The position numbers and the translations under genes were made by a program. From Planctomycetota bacterium (GTDB lineage: Bacteria; Planctomycetota; Uabimicrobiia; Uabimicrobiales; Uabimicrobiaceae), in assembly GCA_029260735.1 (NCBI GenBank), contig JAJDCR010000082.1, positions 1 through 64,000 on the forward strand: DNA of 64,000 nt, read 5' to 3'. The notes under the pieces were generated by a model. That model worked only from the letters and a program-made list of their open reading frames with translations. It was not told where the DNA came from and made no database searches. Positions 44,583-54,051 of this stretch are shown piece after piece. The stretch's first letter is position 1, and each line of letters opens with the position of its first letter.

Positions 44583-45890
44583 TTATAGTAGGGGCGACTT
44601 GGGAGAGTAGGTTAAAGATGAATTGGTTGCCTCTTTTAAATTAGGATAAAGATTATCTAAAAGACTAACTAATCGATAAATTTTTATTCTTTTAGGCAAA
44701 GGGGCTGTGCATAAATCAAAGATAGTAAAAATAGAAGAGACAAGAAAATCTTTTGCCAAGTGAGAAGAAGAAGGGCTTTGGATAAAAGCTTGTCTTTTTA
44801 GCTCGGCTTTTTTGATCGTCAAAATATGTTTAGATGTTTGTTTCTTTTTTAATTGATTTTCTAGAGATTCTTCCAGTATTTCTTTGGCTTGAGATTTCTC
44901 TTTACTTAACTCATACAATTCATAATTGTTTATATTCAACTCTGTTTTTGGTAAGTAAAAATTTTGAGCAGCCCACTTCCTGTAATTTTGAAGAATTTGC
45001 CCTTTTGTGAATTTGTGATTGAGATGAAAAAAAATCTCAGGACTCGGATAAATTTTTTGATGGGCAAATTCAAAAAGACTTTTTCCCGCAACCAAAGCCA
45101 TCAAAACTAAACCCAACCCCCATACATCTGTTTTTTGACAGACCTTCCCTAGATTGTAATAAACACAAAATTCCCCTAAGCGAGGTTCTTCCATCACAGT
45201 AACAAGCTCGGGAGGGAGCCAAAAAGGGGTTCCATGCAATCGTCCCATGAGCCTTTCTATTTCTATCTCGTTGATTTCACTGTTACTACGAGCAGTTCCA
45301 TAATCGGTGATGATGGGCTTACCTTGGTGGTACATTAGATTTCCTGGTTTAATATCATTATGAATGATATGGTGTGATGTAATATACTTTAGCCCTTGAG
45401 CAATCATATAAAATAGTTTGAGAGCTTCTATCAACTCTAGCCGTTCTTGATCTAAAAGCTGAGGATACTGCTTTTCTAAAGGAGAATATACATGAGTGAT
45501 AAAACATGGGATGATTGTGTTTTCCCAGCTAAAGAAAAAGGGCTTAACTTGAGGAATGTAGGGGCAGTAATCTTTGCATAGTAAATTTAGTTTTTGGATT
45601 TCATTTTCAATGTAGCTTTTTGTGCCTGTTTTTCGAGGAACTTTTAAAGCAAAACGAGAGCTAGGGGAGCTGGCTCGCCAAACTTCAAAGACTTGGCCGT
45701 ATCCTCCTTGGCCGAGAAGTGATCCTATGCGTAAAGTATCTTCTTGCCCATCATCGTAAGGGAGGAGCTTTTTCTGGGGAGATATGCATTTACCTGGCAA
45801 GATTTGCTCAAAACCAAAATCAACAGAGCTACCACAAAGAGATGTACTGTATGTTTGCCAGTTGGCTAGGTGAATGGAACGTCCGCGCAT
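44583..45890 (-). CDS. Ser/Thr protein kinase, active-site residues intact
   Basis: 435 residues. The kinase domain (about 50-320) has the glycine loop GQGGYGQVF, Lys in FALKVPRK, catalytic loop HNDIKPGN (about 177), and DYG in place of DFG. GTPFWLPPEL and DVWGLGLVLMAL are present, so catalysis looks possible. The first 45 residues and the last 110 (LSKEKSQAKEILEESLENQLKKK) are unassigned. There is no membrane segment, so it is cytoplasmic. AAGG seven bases before the ATG supports the start. Substrates are unknown. Confidence 0.88.
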   Translation of the reverse strand: MRGRSIHLANWQTYSTSLCGSSVDFGFEQILPGKCISPQKKLLPYDDGQEDTLRIGSLLGQGGYGQVFEVWRASSPSSRFALKVPRKTGTKSYIENEIQKLNLLCKDYCPYIPQVKPFFFSWENTIIPCFITHVYSPLEKQYPQLLDQERLELIEALKLFYMIAQGLKYITSHHIIHNDIKPGNLMYHQGKPIITDYGTARSNSEINEIEIERLMGRLHGTPFWLPPELVTVMEEPRLGEFCVYYNLGKVCQKTDVWGLGLVLMALVAGKSLFEFAHQKIYPSPEIFFHLNHKFTKGQILQNYRKWAAQNFYLPKTELNINNYELYELSKEKSQAKEILEESLENQLKKKQTSKHILTIKKAELKRQAFIQSPSSSHLAKDFLVSSIFTIFDLCTAPLPKRIKIYRLVSLLDNLYPNLKEATNSSLTYSPKSPLL

Positions 45891-46013
45891 TTTTATGCCT
45901 TAATTTAAGAGGGGGCCTTCATCCAGCTTATTTTTTCTATTTTTTTAGCAATAATAAGGGACTACCTTGAACTGAGTTGCTAAATCGCACGGTGGGCTGA
46001 ATGAGAACACGCC

Positions 46014-47645
46014 TTAGTGGGGAAATTTCTTTTTTTCTTCAATAAGTTGCTCTTGTTTTGCTTTGTAACCCAGTTCCGCTGATTTTTTCCAGTGCAGAGC
46101 CGCTTTTCTGGGGTTTCCTATTTTGTCACAGATATTACCTAAAATAAAATAGTAGCGAGCATTTTGCAGATCCATTCTAATCGCTTTTTGAATATCCTTT
46201 ATCGCTTTATTGTACTCTTTTGTGTGATAATATAAATAGCCTCGGTTACCATAAGCTATTGCTAGTTTTGGGTTTTGATCAATAATGGAATTGTAAAAAT
46301 CTAACCAAGAGGATTCTTTTACAGGCAGCCTTTGTTCTGTCATTCCATCATAAACCATTACGTGCAAATCTAAGATTTTTTCTTTATTTTCCTGTGATTG
46401 CTTTGCAAAAATGTTTTTTATGAGCAAAGGAGTGATAAACTTTTCGCAGCTAGATATAAAGTGGGGATTATAAACGAGAGAACCTTTGGTGCTTGCTAAG
46501 TGGGAATACAAACTTAAGGTATCTTGCTGAAAACTTTTCCAGTTGTCTTTTTGGTTTTTTAGCTCTGTTTTAAGATTTTGTTCTAGAGCTTTCTCTTGTT
46601 TTGACTGGTTTTGAAATTTCTTTTTTCCAATCATGTAACCCATAGAAGCTGCGAGAGAGGCAGTTAGAAAGAACAATATGGAAATGAAAATGAACCAGCG
46701 GTAAGCAAAAAAAAATTTCTTCAAACGTACACTTGTGGGGGTAGGGCAGGCAATGATACTTTTGTTCTCTAAAAAATTATTGAGATCCTTGGCAAAACTA
46801 CGAGCGCTTTGATAGCGCTTTCGGGGATCTTTCTCCATACTTCTGAGACATATTGCCTCTAACTTGATGGGGACTTTTGGATTGAGTTCTCGGATAGAAG
46901 GAGGAGACTCATGAAAGATCTTATTGAGAATAACAAAAGAGTTCCCCTGGAAGGGAGCTTTGCCAGTTAACATTTCATAAAGAGTGGCCCCTAAAGAGTA
47001 AACATCGCTTTTTGGATCAATGTCTTTTCCCCGTGCTTGTTCTGGAGACATGTAAGCAGGAGTCCCTACTGTTTCACCAACATCAGAAAGAGCTACTTTT
47101 AGATCCATAACTTTGGAAAGTCCAAAATCCATTAATTTAGGAGTTCCATTTTTGTCGATCATTATGTTGGAAGGTTTAATATCTCTGTGGATGATGCCTT
47201 TTTGGTGAGCAGTGTGGAGGGCTTGGGCGATTTGCTTTGCAATGAGTGCTGACTGAAGAGGGGAAAATGATCCTTTTTGAATAGTATTTTTAAGGTTTTT
47301 TCCCTCTAAGTACTCCATTGTAAAATAGTATTGAGGATACGAACTTACCTCAAAAATTCCAACAATATTCGGATGTTTAAGTTGAGCAATGGCTTTTGCT
47401 TCTTGCAGAAAACGTTTTACCCTTTTTTCTGTTACACCATGTAATGAGATAACCTTTAGGGCCACAGTTCTTTCTAAGCTAACATCAATTGCTTTATAAA
47501 CGGCTCCCATGCCACCATGACCTAGCTCTTCTTGAATACGATAGTTACCAAAAAACTCACCAACTTTGATTTCCTGATTTCTTTCGGCACTTGCTTTTAG
47601 CAGGTTCGATATATTTTCAGATTCTTTGGGTTGTGTTTTGTCCAT
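46014..47645 (-). CDS. Membrane-anchored Ser/Thr protein kinase with TPR sensor region
   Basis: 543 residues of PknB-like design. The kinase domain (about 28-295) has GHGGMGAVY, VALKVI, HRDIKPSN (about 149), MDFG and a GTPAYMSPEQARG activation segment, all intact. A single transmembrane helix follows (about 315-340, WFIFISILFFLTASLAASMGY). The outside region has a coiled coil and TPRs near the end (AIAYGNRGYLYYHTKEYNKAI, ARYYFILGNICDKIGNP). It may sense envelope proteins through the TPRs. It lies upstream of the other active kinase on the same strand with a 123-base gap. Confidence 0.93.
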   Translation of the reverse strand: MDKTQPKESENISNLLKASAERNQEIKVGEFFGNYRIQEELGHGGMGAVYKAIDVSLERTVALKVISLHGVTEKRVKRFLQEAKAIAQLKHPNIVGIFEVSSYPQYYFTMEYLEGKNLKNTIQKGSFSPLQSALIAKQIAQALHTAHQKGIIHRDIKPSNIMIDKNGTPKLMDFGLSKVMDLKVALSDVGETVGTPAYMSPEQARGKDIDPKSDVYSLGATLYEMLTGKAPFQGNSFVILNKIFHESPPSIRELNPKVPIKLEAICLRSMEKDPRKRYQSARSFAKDLNNFLENKSIIACPTPTSVRLKKFFFAYRWFIFISILFFLTASLAASMGYMIGKKKFQNQSKQEKALEQNLKTELKNQKDNWKSFQQDTLSLYSHLASTKGSLVYNPHFISSCEKFITPLLIKNIFAKQSQENKEKILDLHVMVYDGMTEQRLPVKESSWLDFYNSIIDQNPKLAIAYGNRGYLYYHTKEYNKAIKDIQKAIRMDLQNARYYFILGNICDKIGNPRKAALHWKKSAELGYKAKQEQLIEEKKKFPH

Positions 47646-47970
47646 GATATTGTTTTTTTGTACAGATTAGGTGACTATGGAAAAAATAGGTTTTAATCAT
47701 TTTTTGTCGGGTTATTTATTTTTTCAGAGTGCCTTTTTTAGTTTAGAACCCGCTCTAAATTCAGTTTTTCTTTAAAAATTTTGAAGAATCAATTGATTAT
47801 AGTTTTTTCCCCAAGAAAATCAAATAAATTTAGCTTAGAAGTGTATTTTCATGCTACTTGACAAACCCTTTGGTGGTAGTTATGATATGGGCTTAGCATC
47901 TCTCAGTATTCCCCTCTAAGTCGCCCCAAAATCAAACTGCGGGGTAAATAACTAAAAAGAAAAGTAGACG
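47646..47970. other. Divergent intergenic region before truB
   Basis: The region contains the strong plus-strand promoter noted below. I saw no other regulatory element. Confidence 0.5.
47858..47886 (+). promoter_or_regulatory. Sigma-70-type promoter of the truB operon
   Basis: TTGACA (47858-47863), spacer of exactly 17 bases, TATGAT (47881-47886), about 85 bases before the truB ATG. Confidence 0.75.
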
Positions 47971-48855
47971 ATGGAAAAAAAAATCACAAGTGGTTTTTTC
48001 TTTATAGACAAACCTTTACATATCACTTCTCGATCTGTTTGCCAAGAAGTTCAAAATAAACTAAAAATAAAGACCATAGGACACACAGGAACCTTGGATC
48101 CTCTGGCTTCTGGTCTTATGATTTTAGTTGTGGGTGAGGCCCGTAAACTACAAGACATGTTCACTGGACACGATAAAGAATATGAAGTAACTATTGCTTT
48201 AGGAGCAAGCTCTCCGACAGATGATCGAGAAGGTACTGTGGTACCTCACTCTAATCCTTTTGTTCCTAATTATGACGAAGTGAAAAATAGTTTGGATAGA
48301 TTTAAAGGAGAAATTTGGCAGGTTCCTCCCCAGTATAGTGCCGTTAGAGTAAAAGGTAAAAGAGCCCATAAACTAGCAAGAAAAGGGGAAAGTGTGGAAC
48401 TTTCTCCTCGCAAAGTTAATATCTATAAAATAGATCTTGTCGCTTATGATTTTCCTTATGTTAAGCTATTTGTGAGATGTAGTTCAGGAACCTATATTCG
48501 GTCAATGGCTAGAGATTTAGGGGAAGTTTTAAAATCGTGGGCTTACGTGTACGATTTACGCCGTACAAGTGTGGGGCAGTTTACTATTGATCAAGCGAGC
48601 TGCTTAGATAGCGTTGAGTGGGAAAACTTGGCTTCCTTGGAAAATGTACTGAAAGACTATCCTAAGGTGGATTTACCTGTTGAAATGTGGGGTAAAATTC
48701 GTAATGGACAAAGAGTGGCATGGGAAAAAAATCTAAAGAGTGATACAGATCCTATTTTTATTAGTATAGATAAAAAAATAGTGGCTATTGCTCGCGTTGA
48801 AGAAGGGAAAATTTCTTCACGGAAACTACTTCTTGCCCAAGACTTTTCTTTTTAA
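47971..48855 (+). CDS. truB: tRNA pseudouridine(55) synthase
   Basis: This enzyme makes pseudouridine 55 in the T-loop of tRNAs. The catalytic motif GHTGTLDPLASG has Asp near 43. KDKEY-like GHDKEYEVTIALG, QVPPQYSAVRVKGKRAH and the RCSSGTYIRSMARDLG segment are all in order. The 294-residue length is usual, with a PUA-like tail. It is first in a run with a small membrane protein and gpmI. Confidence 0.96.
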   Translation: MEKKITSGFFFIDKPLHITSRSVCQEVQNKLKIKTIGHTGTLDPLASGLMILVVGEARKLQDMFTGHDKEYEVTIALGASSPTDDREGTVVPHSNPFVPNYDEVKNSLDRFKGEIWQVPPQYSAVRVKGKRAHKLARKGESVELSPRKVNIYKIDLVAYDFPYVKLFVRCSSGTYIRSMARDLGEVLKSWAYVYDLRRTSVGQFTIDQASCLDSVEWENLASLENVLKDYPKVDLPVEMWGKIRNGQRVAWEKNLKSDTDPIFISIDKKIVAIARVEEGKISSRKLLLAQDFSF

Positions 48856-48872
48856 ATGAGAAACATACTATT

Positions 48873-48899
48873 GGGGGGTAGATAAACCCCTACTCCCCC
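48873..48899 (+). terminator. G/C-rich hairpin after truB
   Basis: GGGGGGTAG (48873-48881) can pair with CTACTCCCCC (48890-48899) with one bulge, followed by only a short T run. It may be an attenuator or a weak terminator inside the operon. Confidence 0.4.
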
Positions 48900-48928
48900 T
48901 TTGAAAATATTACTGTTGAGGAAAATAT

Positions 48929-49516
48929 ATGAGTGCTACTTATGAAGATTTTGAGTCTATTCAAGACTACCTTCCTGATCAAGAGGGAGACAGCGTCACG
49001 ATTTACAGGCGAGGGGGACGATTACACTCCGTGCCTCAGAGAGGAAAAGACAATGAAGATGAGTATAATGATGATTGGGATACGGATTTTTCTACCTTTG
49101 GAGATGATTTTGATTTTGATGACGGTTTCTTAGACGATGAATTTCAGGGGAGATTATTGGTCGTTGATGAGCAGGTTAAGATGGCTAGAGGAATGAGTTT
49201 AGTTAGCCCTATATTTTTCTTTCTTTTTTATGCCGCTCTTTTTTCCTTTTTTGGTTTGCCTCAATGGTTTGTTTCTGTATGGATTGTTGTTTTAACTTTA
49301 TGGTTGGTTCGACGAATTAAAGAACGATTTGAATTATCTGCATTCAAAGAACATGGAGTTAAAGTTGTTCAAGAGGTAATTTTGGAAACGGGAATTTCGG
49401 AACATGCGATTTTATCTCAATTGTCGGGAGATTCTGAGTTTGGGTATATCTATGAAAATTTGAGAAGATATTTGGCCCAGGAGAACAATCTTTTCTCTGA
49501 GAAAAATAAGAAGTAG
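48929..49516 (+). CDS. Membrane protein of unknown function with acidic N-terminus
   Basis: 195 residues. Residues 1-75 are very acidic (DNEDEYNDDWDTDFSTFGDDFDF). Two hydrophobic helices span about 92-130 (SLVSPIFFFLFYAALFSFF and WFVSVWIVVLTLWLV). The last 60 residues are soluble (VQEVILETGISEHAILSQL). No family is recognised. It lies 73 bases after truB and 14 bases before gpmI, so it is probably co-transcribed. Its job is unclear. Confidence 0.7.
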   Translation: MSATYEDFESIQDYLPDQEGDSVTIYRRGGRLHSVPQRGKDNEDEYNDDWDTDFSTFGDDFDFDDGFLDDEFQGRLLVVDEQVKMARGMSLVSPIFFFLFYAALFSFFGLPQWFVSVWIVVLTLWLVRRIKERFELSAFKEHGVKVVQEVILETGISEHAILSQLSGDSEFGYIYENLRRYLAQENNLFSEKNKK

Positions 49517-49530
49517 AAAGTGGTGATGTT

Positions 49531-51204
49531 ATGTCATTTAGTTGGAACTTAAAAAAAATGAAAAGCTTTACTCCTCGTCGTGGCCCTTTGCTTATCATCG
49601 TAATGGATGGGGTTGCTTGTGGAAAAAAAGATGAAGGTAATGCTGTTAGCCAAGCCTATACTCCTACTTTGGATGACTTACAAAAAAAATACCTAAATTG
49701 TCAGTTGAAAGCACACGGAACTGCAGTGGGTTTACCAACGGATAGTGATATGGGGAACTCAGAAGTAGGGCATAATGCTTTAGGGGCGGGCCGAGTTTAC
49801 GATCAGGGAGCAAAACTAGTTTCTCAATCAATTGAAAAGGGAGAAATTTTTTCTGGTTCAACCTGGAAAGATTTGGTGAAAAACTGTCTAACTTATGATA
49901 CTCCTTTGCATTTAATAGGGCTTTTGTCAGATGGAAATGTGCATAGCCATATCAATCAAGTTTTTGCTTTAATTCGCCACGCTCACCAAGAAGGAGTGAA
50001 GGTTTTGCGTCTTCATGTTCTTCTGGATGGTCGAGACGTAGGAGGAACTTCTGCTCTTCAATATATTGATGCGACCGAGAAACTCTTAGCGGAAATAAAT
50101 GAGGAAGATAATCGAGATTACGGTATCGCCTCTGGTGGTGGAAGAATGATTGTTACAATGGATCGATATGAGGCTTCCTGGTCTATTGTAGAGCGTGGTT
50201 GGAAAGCTCATGTCTTGGGAGAAGCTCGTCCTTTCTTAAGTGCACGAGAAGCGATTGAAACTTATCGCAAAGAAAAACCAGGGATCATAGATCAGTTTTT
50301 ACCATCTTTTGTTATTACAAAAAATGACCAAGCATTGGGAATAATAGAAGATAATCATTCTGTTATTTTTTTCAATTTCCGAGGGGATCGAGCGATAGAA
50401 ATTTCGCGGGCTTTTGTCGAAAAGAATTTTGATAAATTTGACAGAGTTCGTTTCCCAAATGTTCTCTACGCAGGAATGATGCAATACGATGGTGATTTGC
50501 AGATTCCGCCTAAATTTTTAGTTCATCCTTCTAGCATAGGAAAAACTTTGGGAGAGTATTTGGCTCGCAATGAAATTAAACAGTATGCGGTTTCTGAAAC
50601 TCAAAAATATGGGCACGTTACTTATTTCTGGAATGGAAACCGAGCGCAAAAATTTTCCCCCGAGCACGAAATTTATCAAGAAATTTTATCAGATTTAGTT
50701 CCTTTCGAAGAGAGACCATGGATGAAGTCGGCCGAAATCACGGATGCTATCATTGATCATTTGGAAAAAAATCAAGAAACACGCTTCTTACGTATTAACT
50801 ACCCCAATGGGGATATGGTCGGACATACAGGAGATCTTCAGGCTACAATTGTTTCAGTGGAAGCAGTGGATTTAGCCTTAAAAAGACTTCTTCCCTATGT
50901 GAAAAAACATGAGGGGATCGCTTTAATTTTAGCAGACCATGGGAATGCCGATGAAATGTACGAGGTGGATAAAGAGGGAAATTTTATTTGGGAGAAAGAA
51001 CAAGGGAAGTTCCAAGCAAAAACTTGTCATACTCTTAATCCTGTCCCTTTTATAATATATGATCCTGCTTATAAAGGTGAATACAAACTCAGAGAAGGAA
51101 TGACTAAAAAAGGGCTTAGTAATGTTGCGGCAACAGCCTTAAATCTTTTGGGGTATGAAGCACCAGAAGAGTATGATATCTCATTGATTGAGTTTTCTGC
51201 CTAG
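49531..51204 (+). CDS. gpmI: 2,3-bisphosphoglycerate-independent phosphoglycerate mutase
   Basis: A glycolytic enzyme interconverting 3- and 2-phosphoglycerate with two Mn ions. Phosphatase-domain motifs are IVMDGVACG, DSDMGNSEVGHNALGAG (nucleophile Ser about 77), LADHGNADEM and KTCHTLNPVPF. The transferase insert carries LHVLLDGRDVGGTSAL, GGGRMIVTMDRY and FFNFRGDRAIE. At 557 residues it is slightly longer than the common 510. It is the last gene of the truB operon. Confidence 0.96.
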   Translation: MSFSWNLKKMKSFTPRRGPLLIIVMDGVACGKKDEGNAVSQAYTPTLDDLQKKYLNCQLKAHGTAVGLPTDSDMGNSEVGHNALGAGRVYDQGAKLVSQSIEKGEIFSGSTWKDLVKNCLTYDTPLHLIGLLSDGNVHSHINQVFALIRHAHQEGVKVLRLHVLLDGRDVGGTSALQYIDATEKLLAEINEEDNRDYGIASGGGRMIVTMDRYEASWSIVERGWKAHVLGEARPFLSAREAIETYRKEKPGIIDQFLPSFVITKNDQALGIIEDNHSVIFFNFRGDRAIEISRAFVEKNFDKFDRVRFPNVLYAGMMQYDGDLQIPPKFLVHPSSIGKTLGEYLARNEIKQYAVSETQKYGHVTYFWNGNRAQKFSPEHEIYQEILSDLVPFEERPWMKSAEITDAIIDHLEKNQETRFLRINYPNGDMVGHTGDLQATIVSVEAVDLALKRLLPYVKKHEGIALILADHGNADEMYEVDKEGNFIWEKEQGKFQAKTCHTLNPVPFIIYDPAYKGEYKLREGMTKKGLSNVAATALNLLGYEAPEEYDISLIEFSA

Positions 51205-51360
51205 TGTTTTTTGTGGATTTTCTACGGGGGAGAGAATATAATTAATGGGCGTTATTTCCCTTCGCGGAAATCCAAAAAGCCCTAAAATAACCGAATAATC
51301 CAAAGTTCCCGTAAAGGGAATGATAATGGAAGTGTCCGTTTGAGTAATATAGGTGTTTTT

Positions 51361-52533
51361 ATGATAGGTAAAACAAAACTGCTTTTCCTTGCACTGCTCT
51401 TAGGGAGTTTTAGCCATGTAGTATGGGCAGAAGGTGATTTCTTAAGGAAGTATGTTTCTCGCTTGGTGATGCAGTTGAAGAATGAAAATTCTTTTCAGCG
51501 TTCTCGCGCATCTCAAGAGCTCATAAGCTTGGGGCCCAGAATTATAAATCCACTTGTTGCGTATTTTCCTCGAGCTCATTATTTGACTAAACGAGAAATT
51601 ATTTATATTCTTAGACAAAATTCTTCCCCCAAAACTCTCAACTTTTTGTTTACTGCTATTCAGGATCAAGATGAAGGTGTTCGTGATCAAGTTGCCCTTG
51701 CTTTTCTGGAGCAGGTAAATGAAATTCCCGATTTGCTTTCTCGGTTGAAAAAAATACAGGTCACTTCACGATCTTTGAAAAGTACCTTACTGGATCTCGA
51801 AGAAAGTATTACTTTCAAGAAAGTGGAGGAAGAGTTAGGGGCTTTGGTTTCTTCGCGAGGAAATTATAGTGTTTCTTCCGAGCAATTCACTCCTTTACGT
51901 GAAATGGGAAAAAGCGCTATTTTACCTTTGTTAGAAATTTTTGAAGATAATGGACATCTCTTTTTATACCGAGATCTAAATAACAATCAAGATCAAGCGT
52001 ATAAAGTTAGGCTTTTAGCTGGACATGCTTTAGGTGAGTTTTCTAACTCAATACGGGGTATAGAGAAAGTTAGGGTAGTTACTGTTTTACGGCAGCTAAG
52101 GGCTACCCAATCTCCAGGCATTCAAGAAGCCGTGGCCTGTGTCTTGTTCAAGATGGGAGAGCGATCTTTTTTAGATCGTAAGGTTCGCTATTGTAAACAA
52201 CAAATTAGCCAAAAACCAAAAGATGCCGAAAATTATTTTGACTTGGCAATGCTCTACATTAGGACAAATCGTTCTCATCGAGGAATAAGTTATTTAAAGA
52301 AAGCCATTCGTTTGGATCCTGACTATGCTTTGGCTCACTATAATCTTTCCCTTGTTTATGCTCAAAATGAAGAAAAAGAGAAAGCTTTGGATTCTATCAA
52401 GCAAGCCCTTCTTTGCGGGTATGATGATATTGATTTAATTAGAAAAGATGAAGGGCTACAAAGTATACATAACGACTTCCGCTTTAAGCTTTTAATGGAA
52501 AATTTAGAGCGCCGCTTAGTTCCACCCAAATAA
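51361..52533 (+). CDS. Exported HEAT-repeat and TPR protein
   Basis: 390 residues with a signal peptide (KLLFLALLLGSFSHVVWAE). HEAT-like repeats follow (SRASQELISLGPRIINPLV, DEGVRDQVALAFLEQV; about 30-280). Two C-terminal TPRs come last (AENYFDLAMLYIRTNRSHRG, ALAHYNLSLVYAQNEEKEKA; about 290-360). It is a scaffold-like periplasmic protein without catalytic residues. The ATG at 51361 has AGGTG six bases before it and starts the signal peptide; the frame runs back to a TTG at 51340. It is convergent with the TPR-alphaCTD gene. Confidence 0.8.
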   Translation: MIGKTKLLFLALLLGSFSHVVWAEGDFLRKYVSRLVMQLKNENSFQRSRASQELISLGPRIINPLVAYFPRAHYLTKREIIYILRQNSSPKTLNFLFTAIQDQDEGVRDQVALAFLEQVNEIPDLLSRLKKIQVTSRSLKSTLLDLEESITFKKVEEELGALVSSRGNYSVSSEQFTPLREMGKSAILPLLEIFEDNGHLFLYRDLNNNQDQAYKVRLLAGHALGEFSNSIRGIEKVRVVTVLRQLRATQSPGIQEAVACVLFKMGERSFLDRKVRYCKQQISQKPKDAENYFDLAMLYIRTNRSHRGISYLKKAIRLDPDYALAHYNLSLVYAQNEEKEKALDSIKQALLCGYDDIDLIRKDEGLQSIHNDFRFKLLMENLERRLVPPK

Positions 52534-52538
52534 AAAAA

Positions 52539-52588
52539 CAAGACCGCACCATCTTGCAATAACCATCTTGCAATAAAGTGCGGTCTTG
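52539..52588 (-). terminator. Terminator with tandem repeat in its loop
   Basis: CAAGACCGCAC (52539-52549) and GTGCGGTCTTG (52578-52588) form a perfect 11-bp stem. On the minus strand it ends in a T run, so it terminates the TPR-alphaCTD gene. The loop carries CATCTTGCAATAA twice. Confidence 0.8.
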
Positions 52589-52620
52589 CTAAGAGCTTTT
52601 GCTCTTAATCCTTCCAGTAC

Positions 52621-53811
52621 TTATGGTTTCAAGGAAAGATTGATTTCTTGAAGCTTTCTTTTGATTTCTTGCATCGAAGTTTGTCCAAAATTTTTGCAAG
52701 AGAGTAGTTCTTGTTCTGACTTACTCACCAAATCTTCCACCGTTTTAATTCCCAAAGCAGAAATGCATTTCCTGCTTCTGACAGATAGCTCTAAGTCTAC
52801 CACTAAGGTGGATAGTATTTCTGTGTTTTGAGGAGGAGGGCTACTAGGCAAAGGAACATAATTTTTTTTATCTTTTTCTTTTGCCTCGAAATCAATAGTA
52901 TCCATTCCGAGAGAGAGCCCTTTTTTGCCTAGAATTTCCTTGATCTCGGCTAAAGAAGTTTCTCCAAAATTTTTGTAAGATAGAAGCTCTGACTCACTTT
53001 TTTTAACTAAACTTCCTAGAGTTTTAATTTTCATTTTGTTGAGACAGTTACGACTACGAACAGAAAGTTCAAACTCAGAAATAGGAGTTGCCAGAATTTG
53101 GTTTTTTCTATCTTGAAGACGTTCTTTTTCTTCATCTAGGTACATATGAACAGATGATTTGGCGTCTCGTAGGTATAATTTAGCTCGCGCATGAGTCGGG
53201 TATTTACTTAGAATCTTGCGATAGCAGTCAATGGCTTTCTCATACTCGTTATTATCTTCATAAATAACACCTAAGTTGAGGAGTACATTCGTAAATAGAG
53301 GACGTAATGAGGCGCATTTCTCGTAAAGCTTTTTTGTGCCTTCCTCATCACCGCGTAAATCAGAGTAGTAAGCTAGTCGAAATAGAGCAGCAACAAATGT
53401 TTCATCTTTGCTAACGGCTTTTTCATAAGAAGCAATTGCACTTTGTGGGTAGCCTTGTTTTTCCCAGATAATTCCTCGTAAAAAAAGATACTCTGGTTCT
53501 TCTTCCATTCCTTTGAAGATTGAGCTCAAAGAACCTTCTAGGTTTTCTGCACCAGCTTCGATCATGCTTGCTGCAGTTGCGAGCAAAAAAAGTTTTTCAT
53601 CTAAGTGTTTTTTAGATAGCTTTTCAAAAGCTTCAAAGGCTTTAGGGAAATTGTTTTTTCTAAAAAGTTCACAGGCAGCACCATATTTTTTGCGAATGTC
53701 GGCGGAGTAGTTAGAAAGAATATCTTCTTTTTCCTCTTCGCTGAAGAGAAGAAACAAGTCCATTGTTTTTGGTTCTTTACCTTGAACCGAAGCGTAATCC
53801 GTTGTACTCAT
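52621..53811 (-). CDS. TPR protein with two RNA polymerase alpha-CTD-like domains
   Basis: 396 residues. Residues 35-225 contain TPRs (AIASYEKAVSKDETFVAALF, TNVLLNLGVIYEDNNEYEKAI). Two copies of the helix-hairpin module of the RNA polymerase alpha C-terminal domain follow, at about 250-305 (LSVRSRNCLNKMKIKTLGSL, KNFGETSLAEIKEIL) and 340-395 (LSVRSRKCISALGIKTVEDL, KNFGQTSMQEIKRKL). In genuine alpha-CTD the VRS Arg and following Asn contact UP-element DNA; VRSRNC and VRSRKC keep the Arg. There is no alpha N-terminal domain, so this is not rpoA. Similar TPR/alpha-CTD proteins are known in Planctomycetota without a proven role. It may touch DNA, sigma or activators. Confidence 0.88.
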   Translation of the reverse strand: MSTTDYASVQGKEPKTMDLFLLFSEEEKEDILSNYSADIRKKYGAACELFRKNNFPKAFEAFEKLSKKHLDEKLFLLATAASMIEAGAENLEGSLSSIFKGMEEEPEYLFLRGIIWEKQGYPQSAIASYEKAVSKDETFVAALFRLAYYSDLRGDEEGTKKLYEKCASLRPLFTNVLLNLGVIYEDNNEYEKAIDCYRKILSKYPTHARAKLYLRDAKSSVHMYLDEEKERLQDRKNQILATPISEFELSVRSRNCLNKMKIKTLGSLVKKSESELLSYKNFGETSLAEIKEILGKKGLSLGMDTIDFEAKEKDKKNYVPLPSSPPPQNTEILSTLVVDLELSVRSRKCISALGIKTVEDLVSKSEQELLSCKNFGQTSMQEIKRKLQEINLSLKP

Positions 53812-54051
53812 ATCATTTTTAACAAAACCAAACTAGATTTTGTTATTTTCTCCTTTCTGAGATGACTAAAAACACCCATAGGCTAAGATGCTTGAAAAAA
53901 ACAAACATGTAATATATTTTTTTTTTCAAGTACCTAAATCAAGGTATTTTAATTTTTAATATATTAATATAATAAAAAGTTGAACTTTTGTCAAGTTTAC
54001 CCGGGAAGGCTTACGTCCCACAAAGCATCTAAAAGAGAAGAAAGGTGATAA

